From Fagopyrum homotropicum (Eukaryota; Streptophyta; Magnoliopsida; Caryophyllales; Polygonaceae), in assembly GCA_033239125.1 (NCBI GenBank), contig BSWB01000001.1:138490981-138554980 (forward strand): 64,000 nucleotides of DNA, written 5' to 3'. Below are positions 56,726 through 64,000 of this stretch, piece after piece (positions within the stretch are counted from its first letter, which is position 1; each line of letters opens with the position of its first letter). Both the position numbers and the translations under genes were made by a program. A model generated the notes under the pieces. That model was not told the origin of the DNA and did not search any database. It saw only the letters and a list, made by a program, of their open reading frames with translations.

Positions 56726-58521
56726 TGTAAGATCCTAGGTTTTTGCCTTCACCGCCCCTGCGGTGAAGAGGGCCGCACCCGCTGCCAGCCGCCCCTGCGG
56801 CTGTGAGATCCGCCCCTGCGGATCGTGCGAAAGATCGCGCCGATCTGTTTTCTTCGTTTTATCTTTCTACCATAGATAGAATACCAGATATTCTATCTTA
56901 TGGGCCGGTTTCCTTGTTTTCTTTCTAACCCTAGACGTCCTTTCCGTCTAGAGTTCTAGCCCTCCCAATATATTCTCTTCTTTCTCCCCTTTTTCCCGTT
57001 CCTTGCTATCATCTTCAACCCTAGAGAGATGCAGCCGTCCTTTGCTCGCCGCGACTACGTTGAACGTGTAAGTGCATCTTTTATGGTTCCTCCTCATGTT
57101 CCTTTAGCGCTGCATGCCTTCTTCTTCTGTTTTGGTTTCTTCCTTTTGTTCTTCTCTTTTCTTTTTCTCCAAGGATCAAGCATGAGCCTTGACTCTTGTG
57201 GAGTGTTCCGTTGTTGACCCTTCGTTGTTCTCAGGCTCTTTGGAGTTGAGCCTTGACGTGCTGAAGCCAAAGGTTCGAGCTTTGGTTGCCTTGCTACGAG
57301 TTCTGTCGAAGAAGAAAGCCGACTGCGCTTTCTATCACGCCGCCACCCCTACGCCTACACAGCGCCGCCCCTGCGCCTCTGTTCAGTCGCCCCTGCGCAT
57401 CTGTCTAGCCGCCCCTGCGGTTTATCTGCAGTAGCTCACGTCTTTGGTAAGTTGCTTCATTTTCGTTCCTTCCTTGGTTCCTTATGGTTGTTCCTTGCTC
57501 CCCTGAGTTGTTGTAAGACTAAGGTTGAGCCCTTAGCATGTGTTGATCTCTTACAGATCGTTGAGACTAGAAGTCATAAACTTCTAGCAACCGTTCCGTT
57601 CCTGATTCGTGTTGCTTGTTCGTACAGGCTTTCCTTGCTCCTTTCCTGAGGGAAACTGAGCTTCCTTGTGTGTTTCTGAGTTGTTCGATGATCTCTTATG
57701 TTACCTTCGTGTGAGGTAAGTCCCTTGGACTTACTTAGCTTCATTCCGCGTATTAGTTGGATTCTATTGGCTTGTTTGTGTTGTTATCATGTTTATAACG
57801 GATAATTTGAAATAGGATTCACCCTTTGTTAACCTTAATCGGCCCAAGTGTATTATAACCGGGCAGTGACCACTTGTCTAGTTCTATAGGAGACTAGAAT
57901 GTGCTCTTGCAACCCAGACCCATAGGTAACGGATAGTACTGATCTATTCCTATTGGTAGACGGAAGCGGAGGCGAGTTTCGGGAGATTCTCGTGTGACAA
58001 AAGAAATTGAATTTAGTAATGGATAACCTTAATGAAAGATAATAAGCGGTTGATGTGTGAGCATGCTATGTGTTTTATTTACCTTATGTGTGTTTGTGCC
58101 TTTACACTCTTACGGGAACCCCGGCTGACGGTTTATGTGTGTTTGTACCTTATGTGTGTTTGTGCCTTTACACTCTTACTTATACCTAGAATGTTAGCTA
58201 ACGGTTTATACCGTCGTTGTAGATGTTCCGCAGGTTCAGGATGCTGCTGAGTGATCCGGATGGTGTGGTCAGCCGGGGTTCCCGTACATTATAGGACGGG
58301 ATTGGGTTTTTATTTCGTTTATTGTTTCCCTTTTGTTTTGACCCGGTTGTGGAGCTTTTGTGTTTTCTTCTGTTTGAACCTTTGGTTTTATATTAAGCTT
58401 TGGTTTGCATTCGTCTGTGCCTTGTTGTAAGATCCGTTTGTTGTTGCTACTCTGAGGGTCGGGACCCATTGTGCGGTTCCAGCCTGTAGCGCTTCAAGTT
58501 CCTAGAACGTGGGGTGTTACA
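56726..58521 (+). repeat. Element E 5' LTR
   Basis: 1796 bp from TGTAA to TTACA. Near its start are three GC hairpins: 56747-56768 (9-bp stem CTTCACCGC), 56787-56802 (AGCCGC) and 56807-56824 (GATCCGC), all with loop CCCT. A 32-bp block is duplicated (about 58081 and 58148), and a 19-bp inverted repeat lies at 58111-58129 and 58268-58286. Confidence 0.92.
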
Positions 58522-58524
58522 ACA

Positions 58525-58536
58525 TGGTATCAGAGG
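58525..58536 (+). other. Element E primer-binding site (initiator tRNA-Met)
   Basis: TGGTATCAGAGG starts three bases after the LTR. The first eleven bases match the complement of plant initiator tRNA-Met, the usual chromovirus primer. Confidence 0.88.
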
Positions 58537-58806
58537 CAGGTTGGCCACAATGGCACTCGAAATCTTCTACAGGTCGGATGGATAAATGAATAGAACCCGC
58601 AAGGGGTCTAACGTTTTCAAAGGGGGTTTTGTTTTAACCTTTCGGTCTGGGATAGATGTATGGGCGACCACCACTACCTCCGCGGATCTCAGTAGTGTAG
58701 TTCTTATATGTTGGCCTTTATATGCACTTTTCTTGGATTATGCTTTAGTTGTAGCGTGGCCTTATATCTATATATAAATAGTCTTATATATCTATCCTTA
58801 TAGCAG

Positions 58807-60081
58807 ATGGCACGCACTAGGGCTACCGTTGCTATAGGGTGAGGAAGGTGTCGACCACCACTTCCACTTGCCGTCCGTGGACAAGGACGTGCAGGAAGAC
58901 CTCCACTCGCTAGAGGTCGGGGCCAAGCCCCAGTTGCTGATCCGCGTATCGCTGAGGCGTTTGCTGAAGAGGTTGTTGAGAGCATTGTTCCTGTGGCTGA
59001 AAATGGGACCGCTGCTAGGTCTGGAGCACAAAGAGCGCCATCAACAAAGTCCACACGAGTGTCTATCAGAGCTTCTGCATTTTGGGACTATGTGTAGAGG
59101 GTTGAGGAGGCTATCAGGATTGGAGGACTAGCACTAGTGCCGCTAGTTCCTGCGAGATCAGCTGAGGTTTTGCAGAGAGTTACACAAGCTGTTGCCCCGC
59201 CTGCTGGAGTTGCTGAGGTTGTTAGAGCGCCGGCTGAGGCAAAAGAGTCAAAGCCCGACAGCTGGTTGAAGGCTTTTGATCAGTTGAAGGTTCCCGTCTT
59301 CGTGGGAAGGACTGGCTTGGAGGTGGAGCAGTGGCTAGGACAAGTGGATTCTGCTATGGATACTATCGGTTGCCTTGAGGGACGTCGAGTCAACATAGCA
59401 CAGACGCTGCTGAAGGATCAGGCTCATTCTTGGTGGAGGACAATTCGCAGCAAGGTCACCAGTTATGAGCAGATGAAGACAGTGATGAGGGATCGCTATT
59501 GCCCTGCAGCCATGAGGAGGGATCGTCTTCAGGATTTCCTTGAGGCTGGATTCGAGGATTTGCCTATTGCTGAGATCATCCTCAAGTTTCAGGACGAGCT
59601 GGCATTGCTAGGTCCGTCCGCACCACCGGAGGATCAGCATGTTTACCTTTTCTCTCGGAGGTTGAGAGAATCGACGCGCTCTTATCTTACTAGGTTCCGT
59701 TGTGAGTCTCTAGCGGATTATCAAGATAGAGCTTTTGCGTATGAGAGAGACCGACCGGGTCAGAGGAAAGCTTCTCAGACAGGAGGTCCTGAGAAGAGAC
59801 AAAAGACTGGATCAGCCAGTGCTGGAGCTGGAGCAGCTGGTTTTGGGCGTAGTCAGACGCGTGGACGTTCTAGCTTCTAGCAGAGTTCTGATAGAGGACG
59901 GCAGTGTCATAACTGCAGAGTAGCTGGACACATCCGAGCTGACTGCAAGAAGCCAACAGTGACTTGCTTTGCTTGTGGCAAGCCCGGACACAGAGCTGTG
60001 TTTTGCCGTCAGGGCAAGGCGCTATCTCAACAGGATTCTTCACCTGCTAGTGTTGTTGGAGGAGGACAGAGATCACAGTAA
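58807..60081 (+). pseudogene. Element E gag with two zinc knuckles
   Basis: It starts at ATG 58807 (MARTRATVA). The gag domain shows WLKAFDQLKVPVFVGRTGLE, EQWLGQVDSAMDTIGC, ILKFQDELALLGPSA and FSRRLRESTRSYLTRFRCES. Two knuckles follow in the same frame, CHNCRVAGHIRADC and CFACGKPGHRAVFC (both C-x2-C-x4-H-x4-C, about 59908-60008). In-frame stops are TGA near 58837, TAG near 59094, TAG at 59878-59880 and TAA at 60079-60081. Removing them leaves one continuous frame, so decay is by point mutation. Confidence 0.87.
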
Positions 60082-60092
60082 CAACAGCAGTA

Positions 60093-61049
60093 GTGGAGAG
60101 TTTCTGGTTATACCGCTCCTCAGGGTTCGACTCCGGGACAGGGGAGGGTAGAGGACGTGTTGGTGGATCTGCAGACACCAGAGATGCACCGGCCCGAGTT
60201 TATGAATTGAGGAGTATTGTAGAACCGACAGCGCCAGCAACTACAGGTACAATTCAGGTTAATGGTTTTCCTGTCAAAGTTCTTTTCGATACTGGTGTTA
60301 CGCATTCTTTTATATCTGATGCATGTGCAGATAGATTGGCCTTAGTTACTATAGAGGGTAGACCCTTCTTTATAGGATTACCCGATGGGGGTAAGATACG
60401 AGGTACGCGAGAGGTTCGCGATTGCCCTATTAGATTGGGAGGTCGCGATTGGCCAGCTAACTTCTTCATCATGTATTTAGTACGTGAAGAAGTTATTCTG
60501 GGCATGGATTGGATGGATCGACATCGCACAGTTTTGGACATCGGCAAGAGGACAATGACAGTAACTACAGATGCATGTCATGTTGAGATCTTCCGAGGAT
60601 GGGATCTCGGGAAGACTGGTACAGTCATTAGTGTAGTACGAGCTGCGAGACTTATCAGTTAGGGATGCGAGACTTTTTGGTGCTATGCCATGAAGGATAG
60701 TATTAGTCCAGCTTTGGAGGAGATTTCAGTAGCTTGCGAGTTTGATGACGTCTTTGGAGAACCATCAGGTTTACCTCCACAACGGAGTGTAGACTTTGGC
60801 ATTGATCTAGAGCCCGGTACGAGACCGATCTCTAAGGCTCCTTACCACATGACGCCTATCGAGATGCTTGAGTTGAAGAAGCAGCTTGAGGAGTTAGTAG
60901 AGAAGGGCTTCATCCGCCCAAGTGTATCTACTTGGGGTGCACCAGTTCTCTTCGTCAGGAAGAAAGATGGGTCAATGAGGTTGTATATCGACTACCGAGA
61001 ACTGAACAAAGACGATCAAGAACAAGTACCCATTGCCCCGTATCGATGA
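60093..61049 (+). pseudogene. Element E protease and N-terminal RT
   Basis: The protease active site is VKVLFDTGVTHSFIS (D-T-G near 60288), with VILGMDWMDRHRTVLD downstream. RT begins with FDDVFGEPSGLPPQRSVDFG, FIRPSVSTWGAPVLFVRKKD and RLYIDYRELNK, and a one-base frameshift near 61015 follows. A TAG at 60660-60662 separates protease and RT. The frame differs from gag, with the shift near 60100-60150. Confidence 0.85.
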
Positions 61050-62090
61050 TCTTTTGGATCAGCTGCATGGAGCTTCAGTGTTTTCGAAGATCGATCTGAG
61101 ATCAGGATATCACCAGCTGAGGGTGAGAGAGCAGGATGTAGCCAAGACGGCATTTCGGACTAGATATGGACACTACGAGTTTGTAGTGATGTCATTTGGG
61201 CTCATGAATGCGCCCGCAGTCTTCATGGAGTTGATGAATAGCATCTTCATCGACTTTCTAGACCAGTTTGTAGTTGTCTTCATCGACGACATTCTGGTTT
61301 ACTTCCGCAGTAGGGAGGAGCATGCAGGACACTTGAGGATCGTTCTTCAGGTCTTACGGGATAGAGAGCTCTACGCCAAGCTCTTTAAGCGCGAGTTTTG
61401 GATGTCCGAGGTAGCATTCCTTGGTCACATTGTTTCAGCTGAAGGGATCACGGTGGATCCGGCAAAGATTGAGTCAGTAGCTTCTTTGTCGCCACTTAAG
61501 AACGTTAAGGAGGTTCGCAATTTCTTAGGATTGGCAGGCTACTACAGGCGTTTCGTTAAGGGCTTTTCAGTTATCTCCCGACCACTCACTTCCTTGCTAC
61601 GGATGTCTACGAGGTTCGTATGGTCCGAGTCGTGCCTGTAGAGCTTCGAGGAGTTGAAGAAGAGGTTGACCTCTGCTCCTATCCTAGCTCAGTCAGAGGC
61701 CATTGAGGATTTTGTGGTTTACAACGACGCATCCAAGCTGGGCTTGGGATGTGTTTTGATGTAGAGGGGAAAGGTGATTGCTTATGCGTCTCGACAGTTG
61801 AAGACGTACGAGGAGAATTACCCTACCCATGATCTTGAGTTAGTTGTTGTTGTTCATGCTTTGAAGATTTGGAGACATTATCTGTACGGAGCCACGTGTC
61901 AGATTTTCATAGACCATAAGAGTCTGAAGTACATATTCACTCAGCGGGAGTTGAATAACCGCTAGCGCAGATGGTTAGAGTTGATCAAGGACTTTGATCT
62001 TGAGATCTTATACCACCCGGGAAAGGCTAATGTGGTAGCAGATGCTCTCAGTAGGAAGACTTCCCGGGAGATGGCAATCGCTAGACTGAC
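61033..62090 (+). pseudogene. Element E reverse transcriptase and RNase H
   Basis: RT: IDDLLDQLHGASVFSKIDLR, FGLMNAPAVFMELMN, VVFIDDILVYFRSREEHAGH (FIDD catalytic box near 61278) and FLGLAGYYRRFVKGFSVISR. RNase H: NDASKLGLGCVLM, ASRQLKTYEENYPTHDLEL, FIDHKSLKYIFTQ and NVVADALSRK. Stops TAG at 61639-61641, 61762-61764 and 61963-61965 each sit where relatives have Gln (CLQSFEEL, MQRGK, NRQRRW). Confidence 0.88.
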
Positions 62091-62097
62091 AGCTTAG

Positions 62098-63635
62098 CCA
62101 CAGTTACAGCAAGATTTGGCATGGCTGGAGATGGATATCTACTTCCTAAATTCCGACAGCCAGTTGTCCACCTTGGAGATAGTACCTGATCTGTTGGCCG
62201 AAATCCGACAGAAGCAGAACAGTTGCCCAGCTTTGACACAGATCCGAGACCGGATGTCTCGAGTAGAGGCACCACAGTTTACAGTTGGTGCTGACGGAGT
62301 TTTGAGACGCCAGGAGCGTGTTTGTGTACCGTCAGATCGAGAGTTGAGACAGAGGATCCTTCAGGAGGCTCACTCTTCACCTTACTCAGTACACCCTGGT
62401 GCGAGTAAGATGTATCAGGATGTCAGACACTCTTTCTGGTGGGAGGTCTGAAGCCACATGTGACGAGATATGTAGCTCAGTATACGACCTGTCAGCAGGT
62501 CAAGATCGAGCATCATAGACCAGGAAGCGATCTACACCCACTCCCCGTTCCTCAATGGAAGTGGGAAGACATCTCTATGGATTTTGTGACTGGTTTGAGA
62601 CCAAGTCGTGGTTTTGATGCTATCTGGGTCATAGTAGATCGACCGACGAAGACCGCACGCTTCATTCCGATGAAGGAAACATGGCCGGTGAGTCGATTGG
62701 CAGAGGAGTTCACGAGACAGATAGTGAGACTTCATGGCGTACCTAGGACTATTGTCTCTGACAGAGACAGACGCTTCACTTCAAGGTTCTGGCAGCAAGT
62801 TCATGCCACCCTAGGTACGAGTCTACAGTTCACGACTACTTATCATCCTACGACCGATGGTCAGTCTAAGCGGACCATCCAGACTTTGGAGGACATGTTA
62901 CGAGCCTGTGTGTTAGATGGGGGACAGGTGTGGCCAGATCACCTTCCCTTAGTGGAGTTTTCGTACAACAACAATTGGCACGCATCGATCAAGATGACTC
63001 CTTATGAGGCTTTATATGGACAGAGATGCCGTACACCGCTGTGTTAGGACGAGCCTAGTAGTGCCAGCGGAATAGCACATGAGCAGATTCAAGATGACAT
63101 GGCTCGAGTAGCAGTGATCCAAGAGCAGATGTTAGCAGCACAGAGCCGACAGAAGTCTTATGCAGATAAGAGGCGCATACCTCTAGAGTTCAGAGTTGGA
63201 GCTCAGGTTTGGTTGAGAGTATCCCCGACACGAGGCCTCAAACGTTTCGGTGTCAAAGCGAAGTTAAGCCCCAGATATGTTGGACCATTCGAGATTCTTG
63301 AGCGAGTTGGAGAGGCAGCTTACAGACTTGCGTTGCCACCTAGACTCGAGGGTGTTCACCCAGTTTTCCATGTATCTCAGATACGGGAGTACATACCTGA
63401 CCCGAGACACATCGTCAGTCATGAGGATCTAGTGATCGAGCCAGACCACACGTTCGTAGAGCACCCTGTGGCTGTCTTAGAGCGTAGTACGAGATGCTTG
63501 CGTTCAAAGGACATCCCGATGATGAATATACAGTGGTCGTTACGAGGAGATGATGAGGCGACTTGGGAGATAGAGGATATTATCCAGAGGAACTATCCGG
63601 AGTTTTATGTGGAGCTTGTTGTACCTTTAGCTTAG
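62098..63635 (+). pseudogene. Element E integrase and chromodomain
   Basis: Zinc-binding H and C residues lie in EAHSSPYSVHPGASKMYQDV and YTTCQQVK. A one-base loss near 62448 shifts the frame. The core has DFVTGLRPSRGFDAIWVIVD, TIVSDRDRRFTSRFWQ and QSKRTIQTLEDMLRAC, keeping D, D and E. A TAG at 63045-63047 replaces Trp. The C-terminal chromodomain reads EHPVAVLERSTRCLRSKDIP, MMNIQWSLRGDDEATWE and IEDIIQRNYPEFY (about 63455-63605). Chromodomains guide chromoviruses to heterochromatin. Confidence 0.9.
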
Positions 63636-63787
63636 TCTGTTCTTTAGATTTTCCTTTGTTGCGTTGTGAACACTTTTGTGTGACGTTTTGTGCTACGTGC
63701 CCCGAGTGGGAATATATGAGTTCAGTTCTTTATTTTTGTGTGTTGTTGTGACCGTTTGGCTTTTGCAAGTGTCGGGATGAAACTTCT

Positions 63788-63803
63788 TTTTAGGGGGATC
63801 TGA
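63788..63803 (+). other. Element E polypurine tract
   Basis: TTTTAGGGGGATCTGA directly precedes the 3' LTR start at 63804, as expected for plus-strand priming in this lineage. Confidence 0.8.
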
Positions 63804-64000
63804 TGTAAGATCCTAGGTTTTTGCCTTCACCGCCCCTGCGGTGAAGAGGGCCGCCCCCGAAGCCAGCCGCCTCCGCGGCTGTGAGATCCGCCCCTGCGGA
63901 TCGTGCGACAGATCGCGCCGATCTGTTTTCGTCGTTTTATCTTTCTTCCATAGATAGAATACCCGATATTCTATCTTATGGGCCGGTTTCCTTGTTTTCT
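63804..64000 (+). repeat. Element E 3' LTR, first 197 bp
   Basis: Aligns with the start of the 5' LTR with about nine substitutions by eye. It keeps the CTTCACCGC and GATCCGC hairpins; the middle AGCCGC hairpin keeps its stem, but its loop is CTCC instead of CCCT. Confidence 0.92.

Larger units (their letters stand above)
56726..64000 (+). mobile_element. Element E: Tekay/Del-type chromovirus (runs off the window)
   Basis: The LTR begins TGTAAGATCC at 56726 and again at 63804. The initiator-Met primer site follows the first LTR. Order is gag with two CCHC knuckles, protease, RT, RNase H, integrase, chromodomain, polypurine tract. Chromodomain position and domain order identify a Tekay/Del-like chromovirus. 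Frames are interrupted many times. The right end lies beyond the window, so the target duplication (left side GAATC) cannot be checked. Confidence 0.93.

Noticed and set aside
57029..57217. Small membrane protein in the E LTR (FFFCFGFFLLFFSFLFL)
   Set aside because: It lies in the LTR leader; the Phe/Leu run comes from T-rich leader sequence.

Overview
The window is nuclear DNA of a flowering plant, most likely a eudicot. It holds one intact host gene, with plant-type introns, in a landscape of nested transposable elements. I cannot name the genus from sequence alone. The host gene is SEC61 alpha (7807-9710, minus strand, six coding exons, 475 residues). Almost everything else is retrotransposon or DNA-transposon sequence, mostly with broken reading frames.

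Left part (1-20,603). A decayed Ty3/gypsy protease fragment (1-1440) is followed by an RTE-like LINE ending in eighteen TAA units (about 1828-5310), an unidentified decayed coding remnant (5590-6062, minus) and a terminal-inverted-repeat DNA element split by a Tourist-like MITE (6520-7530). Next come SEC61A with its promoter, a PIF/Harbinger-type element with TTA target duplications (11144-12109), and a full-length but dead L1 LINE bounded by a perfect 18-bp target duplication (12151-17951). A second, longer Tourist-like MITE (18427-19484) and a gene-like 5'-leader sequence close this part.

Middle part (20,604-55,792). Three Athila-type Ty3/gypsy elements are present, all primed by tRNA-Asp. 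Element B (20604-31994, plus) is full length, with TSD CATAT. Element D (32176 to about 55792, minus) belongs to the same family as B. Element C (32944-44737, minus, TSD AAATT) sits inside D's 3' LTR; its two 1730-bp LTRs differ at only about six positions. An 820-bp TIR element with an 8-bp target duplication (51323-52142) also lies inside D. C has long open gag-protease and RT-RNase H frames but no integrase and no zinc knuckle.

Right part (55,793-64,000). A short stretch with exon-like fragments of an unrecognised host gene is interrupted by element E, a Tekay/Del-type chromovirus (56726 to beyond the window end). E has an initiator-Met primer site, two CCHC knuckles, protease, RT, RNase H, integrase and a C-terminal chromodomain, all broken by stops that are mostly CAG to TAG.

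Most unusual signal. Short palindromic repeats are amplified inside these LTR elements, each restricted to certain elements. CCGCCCCTGCGG (about 30 exact copies by eye) occurs in B, D and the unrelated chromovirus E, often at the centre of longer hairpins whose outer stems differ but still pair. CCTCGGTCGAGG occurs only in C. A motif near ATCTCGGCCGAGAT occurs in the fragment at 1-1440. B also carries paired stem-loops that share a 14-nt loop but have different 7-bp stems, just upstream of its polypurine tract. I know of no named feature class that covers this pattern.
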